Assembly: GCF_030931715.1 (NCBI RefSeq)
Contig: NZ_CP133261.1
Coordinates: 2,024,643 to 2,088,642, forward strand
Direction: 5' to 3'
From: Tissierella sp. MB52-C2
Lineage (GTDB): Bacteria; Bacillota; Clostridia; Tissierellales; Tissierellaceae
DNA length: 64,000 bases
Shown here piece after piece: positions 28,761 through 38,514 of the stretch; positions within the stretch are counted from its first letter, which is position 1; each line of letters begins with the position of its first letter. The notes beneath the pieces are model-generated. The model saw only the letters and a program-made list of their open reading frames with translations, was not told the DNA's origin and ran no database searches. A program made the position numbers and the translations under genes.

Positions 28761-29478
28761 CCTTTCCTACTGGTTTTGCATATTTAAAATTCATAGTTCC
28801 CCTAAATGCAGGAATTTTTATATAATCCTCCGATTCAACTTCAAAGCCTATATTATATAAGTTTTTTAATATATCCCCATAAGTATTAGGCGCACTAACT
28901 GATGCATATAATAGTTTAGGATCTCCTATAGCCTTAATAACGAAAGGAGTTGCAGAACTTCTGCCATTTACCCTAATAGTCGGGCCACCACATTTTATTT
29001 CTGATGTTGATAGAACTCTTTCTCCATTTATGCTTATGGCCTCTGCACCTGCTATTTTTAAATCATTTAAAATGTGCAATATATCTACATCATGGATTAC
29101 ATCATCATTAATATCAAATCCTACTACTCTTTCCTCAGGGTTATCATACATAGTAATAGTAATTCCTGGGCCTGTTAAATCTGTTCTCCCAGAGTGAAAT
29201 TTATTATGCTTAATATCTTCTATTAAAATATCTATAATATTATCGTCACCTTGGGCAATATTTTCCAGTAATTTTAACTCTTCTTCTTTTTGTTTTATTA
29301 CCTTATTTAATTCTGATATTTCATTATTGATAGATACAATTTCAGCCTTTGTCATTTGCAATGATTTTACTGTAACTGGTGCATATATTTCTAATTTCAT
29401 CTTTATCTGTGTGGCTATAAAAATACCTATTATAATACTAAAAAACATAAGGACGATTTTAGGATTGTCTTTTTTCAT
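28753..29478 (-). CDS. DUF881 family division-locus protein (second copy)
   Basis: About 241 aa: one N-terminal membrane helix, a coiled coil (about 35-70) and the extracytoplasmic DUF881 domain, with GPGITITMYD and the SINGERV...IRVNGRSS pattern. The start at the ATG after AGGGGTGA is preferred to a GTG three codons upstream. It lies tandem with another DUF881 gene and overlaps sbp by 8 bp. Paralogous DUF881 pairs (ylxW/ylxX type) are common next to ftsZ, with no proven function. Confidence 0.88.
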   Translation of the reverse strand: MKKDNPKIVLMFFSIIIGIFIATQIKMKLEIYAPVTVKSLQMTKAEIVSINNEISELNKVIKQKEEELKLLENIAQGDDNIIDILIEDIKHNKFHSGRTDLTGPGITITMYDNPEERVVGFDINDDVIHDVDILHILNDLKIAGAEAISINGERVLSTSEIKCGGPTIRVNGRSSATPFVIKAIGDPKLLYASVSAPNTYGDILKNLYNIGFEVESEDYIKIPAFRGTMNFKYAKPVGKGD

Positions 29479-29492
29479 ATTAATCACCCCTA

Positions 29493-30221
29493 TTAATTAG
29501 CCGGTTGTTCCATTGGACTAGAGTAAATAAATTCCTTTATCTTTCTATACTTAGATATATTTATACTAGGCTCTTGACGTACATGAACAAGATAGTCATA
29601 GTCTCTAAGTCGTGTTACTATTCCACCCTTAAGGTTTAAAGCTGATTCCAATGTCTCAGGCTTTCCAATTGCTTTAATCACTATTGGTGTACTCGTTGAT
29701 ACACCATTAATTTCAATATGATTTCCTGCCTTTTCTATTTCAGTAAAAGCCGTATACCTTTGGTCATTAATAGATATTGCTTCAGCATCAGCTGCGTTTA
29801 AAACAGATATTACTTGAAGAACTAAATCTAATTCATCTGAAATACTATATCCATCGCCAAATTCTAGGTCTACAGGGGGATCATTGATTTCCATAACTAT
29901 TCCAGGCCCTTCTACATCTAAATATCCAGCTAACATTCTATATTTCATTGTATCATTATATAGATTTTCTGCATATACATTTTTGTCTATTTCGCCTTTT
30001 TCATATTGCTTTATCTTAGTCTCCAGTTCTTCAATTATTTTTCCCTGTGCTTCTCTTTCATTCTGAGCTTTTTTAAGCTCTATAGCTAATTGCTGGGCTC
30101 TTTGTGCAGGCATAACTCCTTCTCCAACAGTTTTATTTATGGTCTTAAACTGGATGGATAAAATAACCCCCAAAAAAATTGATACTACAGTTAATCCAAT
30201 ATATTCTTTAACTCTTTTCAT
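29493..30221 (-). CDS. DUF881 family division-locus protein (first copy)
   Basis: About 242 aa with a membrane helix near residues 5-25, a coiled coil (about 40-80) and the DUF881 domain (GPGIVMEINDPP; ISINDQRYTAFTEI; IEINGVSTSTPIVIKAIG). The start is the ATG after AGGGGGGT; longer frames overlap ftsQ and lack a site. It is a paralogue of the next gene, which points to an old tandem duplication. Confidence 0.88.
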   Translation of the reverse strand: MKRVKEYIGLTVVSIFLGVILSIQFKTINKTVGEGVMPAQRAQQLAIELKKAQNEREAQGKIIEELETKIKQYEKGEIDKNVYAENLYNDTMKYRMLAGYLDVEGPGIVMEINDPPVDLEFGDGYSISDELDLVLQVISVLNAADAEAISINDQRYTAFTEIEKAGNHIEINGVSTSTPIVIKAIGKPETLESALNLKGGIVTRLRDYDYLVHVRQEPSINISKYRKIKEFIYSSPMEQPAN

Positions 30222-30231
30222 TTTACCCCCC

Positions 30232-30981
30232 CTAATCATCAACAACAATAAATGGATTTTCTCCTTTATTCATTACAATCATTGTACAAGGTCTCTGATT
30301 TTTTTCAATATCTTTTAAAATCGTGTCTAATAGACCTAACTTATATTTTACATTATCTAAGGCTCCAAAGGCAACAGTAATCCCATTAAATAGTTTTATA
30401 TTCACATCACCAATATTTTCCATGTTAATTTCCTTGAATTTAGAAAGAAGTTTGGCAGCCTGTCCCTCCTTAATCAATTCGATACCCATATTATCTTTTT
30501 CTAAAGAAAATATATTGTCCCCAATTTTTTCATATTCTGTATTTAAACCCCTTAATTGTGGTAATTTATCATTTTCTGTATCTACTATATCCAATATATA
30601 TCCTTCAATATCTACTAATATAAAAGAAGAGATTTCTTTTATTTGAATTATTTCCTTACGTTCTGTAATATTTATAATAATTTCTCTTGGAAACTTTCTT
30701 TTTATTTTTACATCTTTTACATAAGAAAGTTTCTCTAAGTTTTCATTTCCAAGTTTTGTACTTATTTTAAATATATTCTCACCTAATTTTATAGATGATG
30801 CACTAATTATGTTATCCTTCGTTAGTTTACTATTTCCTGTTACCTTTATATTATTTATAGCAAAAAAATCTGAATTAAGAGCCAATACACTCATGGAAAC
30901 AATCAATATAATTAACAATAAGAATCGAAAAAAGAATCTTCTTCGCCGCATCTTTTTCTCTACCCGTGAAAGTTTTTGCAT
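30232..30981 (-). CDS. ftsQ: Cell division protein FtsQ/DivIB
   Basis: A divisome protein of about 249 aa: short basic cytoplasmic tail (RVEKKMRRRRFFFR), one membrane helix (about 15-37), then an extracytoplasmic POTRA domain beginning FFAINNIKVTGNSKLTKDNI and a beta domain. The ATG start follows GAGGTGAGG. It sits between murA and the DUF881 genes, its usual place, and has the family's low sequence conservation. Confidence 0.9.
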   Translation of the reverse strand: MQKLSRVEKKMRRRRFFFRFLLLIILIVSMSVLALNSDFFAINNIKVTGNSKLTKDNIISASSIKLGENIFKISTKLGNENLEKLSYVKDVKIKRKFPREIIINITERKEIIQIKEISSFILVDIEGYILDIVDTENDKLPQLRGLNTEYEKIGDNIFSLEKDNMGIELIKEGQAAKLLSKFKEINMENIGDVNIKLFNGITVAFGALDNVKYKLGLLDTILKDIEKNQRPCTMIVMNKGENPFIVVDD

Positions 30982-31029
30982 CTTCCTCACCTCTAGCTTG
31001 TCCTTCTATATAATTAGCAGCCAGGGCTG

Positions 31030-32283
31030 CTAATTAATCTTTATAATATCTCCACCTAATTTTTGTAAAATTAAATGTAAGTTTTCATATCCTCTTTCAA
31101 TATGATAGATATCATGAACTTCAGTAGTCCCCTTAGCAACTAATCCTGCCAAAACTAAAGCGGCTCCACCCCTTAAATCTTTTGCTGTAGTCCTAGCTCC
31201 TGTTAACTCTTTTACTCCTTTAATAACTGCTACTTTTCCAAAGGTTTTAATATTAGCTCCCATTCTTGCCAATTCCTCTGCATGTTTAAATCTATTTTCA
31301 AATACAGTCTCGGAGATTACACTAGTTCCATTTGCCACAGATAAAAGTGCCATCATTTGTGCCTGCATATCAGTTGGGAATCCTGGGTAAGGTAAAGTTT
31401 GTAACATTTCTATAGAATTGATTTTCCTCGGTCCCATTACCTTCATTGAATTACCATTTGTATATATAACTACTCCTGCTTCTCTTAATTTTGCTATAAT
31501 ACTTAATACATGATCTACAACAATATTATTGATTATTATATCTCCACCAGTTATTGCTGCAGCAGTCATAATAGTCCCAGCTACAATTCTGTCAGATATT
31601 ATATTGTGATTTACATCTTTAAACTCTTCTACTCCTTCTATTGTTATAACAGATGTTCCTGCTCCAGAAACCTTTGCTCCAGCTTTATTTAAGTAACTTT
31701 GCAAATCAATTATTTCTGGCTCCCTTGCTGCATTTCTAATTATTGTTGTTCCCTCAGCTCTTACTCCTGCCAAAATTATATTTTCTGTTGCCCCTACAGA
31801 TGGATAATCTAATTGTATCTCTGCTCCTTTCAGCTTCGTTGCCTTACAATGTAGATGTCCATGGGACTCTTCAATTTCTGCCCCCATATCTCTTATGGCC
31901 TTAAGATGTAAATCTATAGGTCTTGGACCTATTTCACAACCGCCTGGATAAGAAATAATAACTTCCCCAGTTCTAGAAAGCATTGCACCCATTAGTATAA
32001 TAGAAGATCTCATTTCACCGACTAACTCTTCTGGTACTATTATTTTATCTAGTGGTCTAGAATCAACTGTTATGGTATTTCCCTCATGCTCTACAGTACA
32101 CCCTAAAGTTAATAATATATCCTTCATTATTTGAACATCTCTAAGATTAGGGATGTTTGATATTATACTTTTATTTCCACTTATAACTGTAGCGGCTAAT
32201 ATTGGCAATACTGCATTCTTAGCTCCTGAAATTGAAAGTTCTCCAGTTAATCTATTACCACCATTTATAATATACTTTTCCAC
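31030..32283 (-). CDS. murA: UDP-N-acetylglucosamine 1-carboxyvinyltransferase
   Basis: First committed step of peptidoglycan synthesis: PEP transfer to UDP-GlcNAc. 417 aa. The fosfomycin-target cysteine is present (PGGCEIGPRPIDLH, C116), the N-terminal NGGNRLTGELSISGAKNAVLP is intact, and RGGAALVLAGLVA lies near 370. It starts at GTG after GGAGGTGG; the segment 32285-32351 before it could fold over that site. A second MurA elsewhere is common in Firmicutes, so this may be one of two. Confidence 0.97.
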   Translation of the reverse strand: MEKYIINGGNRLTGELSISGAKNAVLPILAATVISGNKSIISNIPNLRDVQIMKDILLTLGCTVEHEGNTITVDSRPLDKIIVPEELVGEMRSSIILMGAMLSRTGEVIISYPGGCEIGPRPIDLHLKAIRDMGAEIEESHGHLHCKATKLKGAEIQLDYPSVGATENIILAGVRAEGTTIIRNAAREPEIIDLQSYLNKAGAKVSGAGTSVITIEGVEEFKDVNHNIISDRIVAGTIMTAAAITGGDIIINNIVVDHVLSIIAKLREAGVVIYTNGNSMKVMGPRKINSIEMLQTLPYPGFPTDMQAQMMALLSVANGTSVISETVFENRFKHAEELARMGANIKTFGKVAVIKGVKELTGARTTAKDLRGGAALVLAGLVAKGTTEVHDIYHIERGYENLHLILQKLGGDIIKIN

Positions 32284-32356
32284 CTAACCACCTCCACATA
32301 GTTGATAATAAGTGTATATCACCATATTATGCATTGGGTTATAGGTGGTTACAGTT

Positions 32357-33463
32357 TTATTTTTTAGCTATTTCGTTTATTATATTAACTATTCTTTTTG
32401 CCGCATCGACTTTTCCAAGAGACTTACTAGCCCTTGCCATCTTAGTTAATCTTTCTTCATCTTTAATTAGTTTATTTATAGTATTACTAAAGTCCTTATG
32501 GTTTAAATCCTTCTCCAACATCAACACTGAAGCTCCCTTGTCACTAAAGGCTCTGGCATTGTATTCTTGATGATTTTCTGCCGTATAAGCCTTTGGTATA
32601 AGAATACTTGGTACACCTACAGCAGATATTTCAGCCAGTGTAATAGCTCCTGAGCTGGTAATTACAAGGGAGGCTATATTAAGAGCTTCAGGTATCTCAT
32701 AAAAATATGAATAGACTTTAATATTTTTAGGTAATTTTATATTATCTCTATTTAACCTATTTATAAATTCTTCATAAAATCTTTTGCCTGTTACATGAAT
32801 TACTTGAACATCTTTTCTTTCTATAGATTCCTTTATGAAATAATACATGGCATCATTTAGTTTTTTTTGCCCACCACTACCACCAAATGATAAAATAAGT
32901 GGGACATTCTTCTCTATATCTAAAGTTTTATATGATTCTTCACTATTAATCTTTACGATTTCTTCACGAATTGGATTACCTACATTTACTACTCTATCTG
33001 GATATTTAAAGTATTTCTTCGCCTCGTCAAAGGTTACTAAAACCTTATCTACATATCTAGAAAGTATTTTATTTGTAATCCCCGGAAAAGCATTTTGCTC
33101 ATGTATTATAGCAGGAAGCTTTTTTTTCTTTGCCATATATACTACTGGCCCACATACATATCCACCTGTACCTATTACCACATCTGGCTTAAAATCCTTT
33201 ATAATCTTTTTTGCATCGTTTATACCATGTAAAAGTTCCTTTAAAGCTATGAAAGATTCCTTATTTATTCTTCTTGGCATTCCCTTAACTCTTATGGTTT
33301 TAAATTGAAAGCCTTCTTTGGGCACCAATTCACTTTCTAGTCCCTTCTCAGTACCTACATAAAGAATATCAGCTATTTTATCTTTACTTCTTATTTCATT
33401 TGCTATTGCCAATGCAGGATAGATATGTCCTCCTGTACCTCCTCCTGTAATTAAATACTTCAT
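32357..33463 (-). CDS. murG: UDP-GlcNAc-lipid I N-acetylglucosaminyltransferase
   Basis: Converts lipid I to lipid II at the inner membrane face. It has about 368 aa and two Rossmann-type domains of GT-B fold, with GGGTGGHIYPALA at the N terminus, HEQNAFPGITNK near 130 and SFGGSGGQKKLN near 190. The ATG at 33463 has AGGAG at 9 nt; a TTG three codons before abuts that site. It follows ftsW by 5 bp. Confidence 0.97.
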   Translation of the reverse strand: MKYLITGGGTGGHIYPALAIANEIRSKDKIADILYVGTEKGLESELVPKEGFQFKTIRVKGMPRRINKESFIALKELLHGINDAKKIIKDFKPDVVIGTGGYVCGPVVYMAKKKKLPAIIHEQNAFPGITNKILSRYVDKVLVTFDEAKKYFKYPDRVVNVGNPIREEIVKINSEESYKTLDIEKNVPLILSFGGSGGQKKLNDAMYYFIKESIERKDVQVIHVTGKRFYEEFINRLNRDNIKLPKNIKVYSYFYEIPEALNIASLVITSSGAITLAEISAVGVPSILIPKAYTAENHQEYNARAFSDKGASVLMLEKDLNHKDFSNTINKLIKDEERLTKMARASKSLGKVDAAKRIVNIINEIAKK

Positions 33464-33468
33464 ATTTT

Positions 33469-34596
33469 TCAACTCCTATCTAAATTTGCATGTCTTGAGA
33501 TGTTTAGAAGTATACCTACGGCAGACATATAAACCATTAGAGAAGTACCTCCATATGAAATCAAAGGTAATGTTATACCTGTAGTTGGTATGGATGATGT
33601 AACTACTGCTATATGAATTATGGTTTGTATAGTTATAAGTGCAGTAATACCAGTTGCCAAATAGCAACCAAAAGTATCATTTATACTAAGAGCTATACGA
33701 ACCCCTCTCCAAACCAATAATAAAAATAATAGTATTACAGTAAGAGTTCCTAAAAATCCTAATTCTTCTCCTATAATAGAGAAAATAAAATCATTATATG
33801 ACTCTGGAATGTAGAAAAACTTCTGTCTGCTTTTTCCAAGACCTAATCCAAATAACCCTCCAGAACCTAAAGCATATAGCGATTGTACTGCCTGCCAACC
33901 AATATCTAGTTTATATGCAAAGGGGTCTCTAAAGGCAGTTATCCTATTACGTCTATAGGCATTATGAGGACCCATTAAAGCTAATGATGCCAATCCTACT
34001 GCTCCTGCACCCATGAAAATTAAGTGATACAGATTCATTCCTGCTATAAAAAACATACTCATTAAAGTACCAGCCAACGTAAGTGTAGTGCCTAGGTCTT
34101 TCTGTACATATATGGCACCACAGGATATACCTATAATGATTAATGCTGGTATAGTTCCTTGACGCAATGTTGCTATGTCCTTTTTTTTATTTGAAAGAAA
34201 ATTAGCAAAGAAGATAATTGAACCTATTTTTATGGCATCAGATGGCATAAATGTAGTAAATCCTAAGTTAATCCATCTTCTAGCACCCTTTAATGATACC
34301 CCTAATGGAGTAAATATTAAAGCTCCCAATGTTAAAGCTACTATATAAATTAAAGTAGAATATTTCTTCCAAACTCTATAATCAATATTCATACAAACCA
34401 ACATTCCACATAAGCCTATGGCTGCAGCTATTACTTGTTTCCTTAAAAAGTAATAACCATTGCCAAAGTCTTGCATGGCCTCAGGCCAGGATGAGCTAAA
34501 CACCATGACTATACCTATAAACACTAAGACTAATGCAGACATTAACAAGCTAAAATCAACGGCCTTCTTTTTCTCTACAGATTTTTTCTTTGCCAT
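33469..34596 (-). CDS. ftsW: SEDS-family peptidoglycan polymerase FtsW
   Basis: A 375-aa SEDS glycosyltransferase with about ten membrane segments. Signature blocks include KGARRWINLGFTTFMPS, QKDLGTTLTLAGT (the acidic residue essential for polymerase activity) and PTTGITLPLISYGGTSLMV. It starts at ATG after GGAGGA, one base after murD, and probably pairs with the SpoVD/FtsI-type transpeptidase encoded upstream in the same operon. It could be FtsW or its sporulation counterpart SpoVE; the locus fits either. Confidence 0.94.
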   Translation of the reverse strand: MAKKKSVEKKKAVDFSLLMSALVLVFIGIVMVFSSSWPEAMQDFGNGYYFLRKQVIAAAIGLCGMLVCMNIDYRVWKKYSTLIYIVALTLGALIFTPLGVSLKGARRWINLGFTTFMPSDAIKIGSIIFFANFLSNKKKDIATLRQGTIPALIIIGISCGAIYVQKDLGTTLTLAGTLMSMFFIAGMNLYHLIFMGAGAVGLASLALMGPHNAYRRNRITAFRDPFAYKLDIGWQAVQSLYALGSGGLFGLGLGKSRQKFFYIPESYNDFIFSIIGEELGFLGTLTVILLFLLLVWRGVRIALSINDTFGCYLATGITALITIQTIIHIAVVTSSIPTTGITLPLISYGGTSLMVYMSAVGILLNISRHANLDRS

Positions 34597-34597
34597 T

Positions 34598-35959
34598 CTA
34601 ATCCTCCTTTAGACCATAAACGGCATCTTTAAAATCTTTACCTCTTTCTTCAAAATTATTATACATTCCCCAAGAAGCACAAGCGGGGGATAACAATATA
34701 TTGCTATTCTCTTCTCCAAGTTTATGAGCCAATTCAACGGCTTCCTTCATATTTTCTACTAGATGAACATTTTTAATACCTTTTTTCATTGCAGCTTCTT
34801 TTATTTTTTCTCTAGTTTTTCCCATAAGTATTAACTCTTTCACCTTTCCATTAAACGAAAGAATCAACTCATTGAAATCTGACCCTTTATCATATCCTCC
34901 AGCAATTAAAATTATTGGAGAATTTAAAGCCTCTATGGCTTTTATAGTTGAGTCAGGATTAGTCCCCTTAGAATCGTTGTAAAATTTCATTCCATCTATG
35001 GCAGTCACATATTCCATTCTATGTTCTACTCCCGGAAACTCTCTTAGGGTTTTAGCTACTATATCTATATCTAATCCAAAGGCAAAGGCAACTGCAACAG
35101 CCCCTAGAGCATTTTCTAAATTATGCTTTCCTAGTATCTGTAAATCTTCATATGGCAACACCTTTATAGTAGTTGCACTGTTCTTTATAACTATGTTTCC
35201 ATCATCTATAAATACTCCATTATCTAGCCTCTCATTGACACTAAACCAAATAATATTTGAATTTACTTCGTCTTTTATTTCTCTAAGAGTTTTATTATCG
35301 TAATTAAGTATAGTATAATCTGTCTTATCTTGATTTTTAAATGTCTTTTTCTTTGCACTAATATAATTTGTTAAGCCTCCATGCCAATTCAGATGATCTG
35401 GTGTAATATTAGTTATAAGGCTTATCTTTGGTTTAAAAGATACTGTATTTTCCAACTGAAAACTACTTGACTCTATTACAAATACATCTTCTTCTTTAGC
35501 ATTTACCATATCCCACAATATACCGACACCTATATTTCCTGCCACATATGTAGTATAATTAGCATTTTTAAAAATTTCTCCAACTAAGGTTGTAGTCGTT
35601 GTTTTCCCATTTGTACCTGTTATAGATATTATATTGTCTGTAGGAGAGATTCTATATGCCAGTTCTATATCTGTGATTACTTCAATATTTCTTCTATTTG
35701 CCTCTACTATAAGTGGAGAATTAGGTTCAATTCCGGGACTTTTTATTATTAAATCAATGTTTTCTAATGGTACATCACTTGTGTTTAAATGTTTTTCAAC
35801 TGTTATATCTTTAGTTTTATGGAAAAAATCTTTTAATTCTTCTTCCTTTTTAGAATCAGATACTACTATTTTAGCCCCTAATTTATTCAGGGATTTCACT
35901 GTAGATAATCCAGAAATTCCAAGGCCTAATACTAAGACTTTTTTATCTTGTAAATACAT
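34598..35959 (-). CDS. murD: UDP-N-acetylmuramoylalanine-D-glutamate ligase
   Basis: Adds D-glutamate to UDP-MurNAc-L-Ala using ATP. About 453 aa with the Mur-ligase three-domain plan: N-terminal Rossmann VLGLGISGLSTVKSL, ATP loop SITGTNGKTTTTTL near 112, NITPDHLNWHGG near 185 and DSKGTNPDSTIKA near 315. The start is the ATG just after a TTG in frame; the ribosome site is weak. It lies between mraY and ftsW. Confidence 0.97.
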   Translation of the reverse strand: MYLQDKKVLVLGLGISGLSTVKSLNKLGAKIVVSDSKKEEELKDFFHKTKDITVEKHLNTSDVPLENIDLIIKSPGIEPNSPLIVEANRRNIEVITDIELAYRISPTDNIISITGTNGKTTTTTLVGEIFKNANYTTYVAGNIGVGILWDMVNAKEEDVFVIESSSFQLENTVSFKPKISLITNITPDHLNWHGGLTNYISAKKKTFKNQDKTDYTILNYDNKTLREIKDEVNSNIIWFSVNERLDNGVFIDDGNIVIKNSATTIKVLPYEDLQILGKHNLENALGAVAVAFAFGLDIDIVAKTLREFPGVEHRMEYVTAIDGMKFYNDSKGTNPDSTIKAIEALNSPIILIAGGYDKGSDFNELILSFNGKVKELILMGKTREKIKEAAMKKGIKNVHLVENMKEAVELAHKLGEENSNILLSPACASWGMYNNFEERGKDFKDAVYGLKED

Positions 35960-35977
35960 CAAACCAACTCACTTTCC

Positions 35978-36943
35978 TTAAATTAAACTAAAAATTCCAA
36001 TTAAACAAAGAACAACTGTAACTGTCCAAAACACTGCTACTACTTTAGTTTCCTTCCAACCTTTTTGTTCGAAATGATGATGTAATGGACTCATTAGAAA
36101 AACTCTTTTGCCTGTTAATTTATAGGATGTCACTTGTATAATTACAGACAATGCTTCTATAAAATATATTCCACCTACTATTGGTATTATTAATGGAATA
36201 TTTAATAGTATTGCTATGGCTGATACTGCTCCACCTAAAGCCATAGAACCTGTGTCTCCCATGAAAACCTTTGCTGGATGAGCATTGTGTATTAGAAAAC
36301 CTAAACAAGCTCCTGCTAAAGCTGTTGAAAATATAGTAACGCTATCCTGTCTCCAGTTTAATGCCACAAGTGCAAAAAACGATAAAACTATTAATGTAAC
36401 TCCAGATGCTAATCCATCTAATCCATCTGTTAAGTTTACGCTATTTACAGTTCCAACTACTACAAATGCAATAAATGGAATGTAAAGAAATCCTAAATCT
36501 AAGTATTGATTATTTAAAAATGGTATTATAAGCTTAGTTCCTAACATGGATGTAGATGATTGATAAACCGCTAGCATTATTGCTAATATTATCTGCCCTA
36601 TTAGTTTCTCATGTGGACGAAGTCCCAAGGATCTTCTTTTAACTACCTTGATATAATCATCAAGAAATCCTATTAATCCAAATCCAAAGGTAGATATTAA
36701 AAGTATATACATATCCTTATTTACCATTCCTGATGTAAGTACAGTAAGAACTAAAGCCATAAATATAATAATTCCACCCATAGTCGGAGTTCCTGATTTT
36801 TTAAGATGTGTCTGTGGTCCATCATCTCTAACACTCTGACCTATCTTAAGTTTTTTAAGCATAGGAATCATTATTGGTCCCAGTATAAGTGTAATCAAAA
36901 ATGAAATAGAAATCGTTCTAAAAATATCTATATATTCAATCAT
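35978..36943 (-). CDS. mraY: Phospho-N-acetylmuramoyl-pentapeptide transferase
   Basis: Makes lipid I from UDP-MurNAc-pentapeptide and undecaprenyl phosphate. 321 aa with about ten membrane helices. Catalytic segments are visible: GFLDDYIKV near 95, NSVNLTDGLDGLASG near 170, FMGDTGSMALGG near 230 and the histidine motif SPLHHHFEQKGW near 285. The start follows GAGAGGAG. It directly follows murE, where murF is usually found. Confidence 0.97.
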   Translation of the reverse strand: MIEYIDIFRTISISFLITLILGPIMIPMLKKLKIGQSVRDDGPQTHLKKSGTPTMGGIIIFMALVLTVLTSGMVNKDMYILLISTFGFGLIGFLDDYIKVVKRRSLGLRPHEKLIGQIILAIMLAVYQSSTSMLGTKLIIPFLNNQYLDLGFLYIPFIAFVVVGTVNSVNLTDGLDGLASGVTLIVLSFFALVALNWRQDSVTIFSTALAGACLGFLIHNAHPAKVFMGDTGSMALGGAVSAIAILLNIPLIIPIVGGIYFIEALSVIIQVTSYKLTGKRVFLMSPLHHHFEQKGWKETKVVAVFWTVTVVLCLIGIFSLI

Positions 36944-36976
36944 TAAGTTTTTCTCCTCTCAAGTATCTAATCTAGT

Positions 36977-38437
36977 TTAAATATTCTTTGAGTTTAAATA
37001 CTCAAGTACTATTTGTCTTTCATCACAAGGATAGGTTTCTCCTTTAATGATAGTATAAGTTTCATGACCTTTTCCTGCCAAAAGAATTATATCTTTAGGT
37101 TTAGCATTATCTAAGGCATATTTTATAGCTTCTATCCTATCAACTATTTTTATATAATTTCCATTTGATTTCTTTGTCCCAACTAAAATATCTTCAATTA
37201 TCATTTCTGGATCCTCATACCTTGGATTATCTGACGTAACTATAAATAAATCTGCATGACTACCTACGGTTTCTCCCATTTCTGGCCTTTTAGTTCTATC
37301 TCTATTTCCACCAGCACCAAATACTACTATTTTTCTTCCTTCTGCAAATTCATCAATTACAGTAAGTACCTTTTCCAGCCCATCTGCTGTATGAGCAAAA
37401 TCAATAATAACTGTATAATCTGTATTTGTAGGTACTACTTCAAATCGTCCCTTTATTCCCTGAACTTTCTCCAAACCTTTTTTAATTATATCTAGTGGAA
37501 TATCATATGCATAAGCAACTGATGCAGCAGCTAAGGCATTATATACACTAAATTCTCCAGGAATATTAATTAATACATCAGTATTTCCCTTTGGAGTATT
37601 TAGGGTAAACTTCACCTTTGACAGTGTAAACTCTACATTAGTTGCAAATAAATCTGCCTTATTCTTTATACCATAAGTAATTAATGGAATTCTTTCGCCT
37701 ACAGATTTGACGATTTCTTTTCCACATATATCATCTATATTTATTATATTGAATTTATTAGTCTTATAGAAAAGTTTTAGCTTACTATTAAAATAGTTTT
37801 CCATAGTTTCATGGTAGTCTAAATGGTCTTTAGTAAGGTTAGTAAATAAGCCTATTTGAAAATCTATATTATCTACTCTTTTTAACTCTAAGGAATGGGA
37901 TGAAACTTCCATTATGGAAAACTCCATTTCTTTATCCACCATATTTTTAAGTAATTCGTGAATAACCAGGGAGTTTGGAGTAGTATTTTCTAGTTTTATA
38001 CTTTCTTTACCTATAACTGCACCCATGGTTCCTATTACTCCAACTTTATTACTATTCTCCTCTAAGATGGATTTAATAAAATAAGTAATAGAGGTCTTAC
38101 CATTTGTTCCAGTTATACCTATAACCTCTAAATCCTTCCATGGTTTATTAAAAAATATCCCTGAAAATTTTCCTAAGGCATCTATTGTATCTTCTACTTT
38201 AATTATTGTGACATCTTCTTCAATAGATATTTCTTTTTCTACTACTATGGCAACTGCACCGTTATCTATTGCATTTTTTATATAATCATGTCCATCTACA
38301 GTGAAACCCTTCTCTGCAATAAATAAATCTCCTTTTTCTACATATCTTGAATCATTTTTAATGTTTTTTATATCTATATCTAGACTTCCCTTTATTAAAT
38401 CTATTTTATAATCTTTTGCTATATCTCTTAATTTCAT
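36977..38437 (-). CDS. murE: UDP-MurNAc-tripeptide synthetase MurE
   Basis: Adds the third stem residue to UDP-MurNAc-L-Ala-D-Glu. 486 aa with ATP loop GITGTNGKTSITYF near 110, TNLTKDHLDYHETMENYF, and the substrate motif SDNPRYEDPEMIIEDI near 405. The DNPR tetrapeptide is that of enzymes specific for meso-diaminopimelate, so this organism probably has DAP-type peptidoglycan. It starts at ATG after GTAGGTG. Confidence 0.96.
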   Translation of the reverse strand: MKLRDIAKDYKIDLIKGSLDIDIKNIKNDSRYVEKGDLFIAEKGFTVDGHDYIKNAIDNGAVAIVVEKEISIEEDVTIIKVEDTIDALGKFSGIFFNKPWKDLEVIGITGTNGKTSITYFIKSILEENSNKVGVIGTMGAVIGKESIKLENTTPNSLVIHELLKNMVDKEMEFSIMEVSSHSLELKRVDNIDFQIGLFTNLTKDHLDYHETMENYFNSKLKLFYKTNKFNIINIDDICGKEIVKSVGERIPLITYGIKNKADLFATNVEFTLSKVKFTLNTPKGNTDVLINIPGEFSVYNALAAASVAYAYDIPLDIIKKGLEKVQGIKGRFEVVPTNTDYTVIIDFAHTADGLEKVLTVIDEFAEGRKIVVFGAGGNRDRTKRPEMGETVGSHADLFIVTSDNPRYEDPEMIIEDILVGTKKSNGNYIKIVDRIEAIKYALDNAKPKDIILLAGKGHETYTIIKGETYPCDERQIVLEYLNSKNI

Positions 38438-38477
38438 ATTACACCTACTTTCTTTCCTTGTATAACATTAACTAAAA

Positions 38478-38498
38478 GGCAACTTAAGATAAGTTGCC
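38478..38498 (-). terminator. Weak terminator-like hairpin after spoVD
   Basis: A 9-bp GGCAACTTA/TAAGTTGCC stem with a 3-nt loop, followed by TTTTAG on the minus strand. It may partially separate spoVD from murE. Confidence 0.55.
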
Positions 38499-38514
38499 TC
38501 TACTTATATTACTC

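Noticed and set aside
33476-33667. 63-codon minus-strand frame inside ftsW
   Set aside because: Out-of-frame and rich in Tyr/Asn/His; ftsW continues intact over it.
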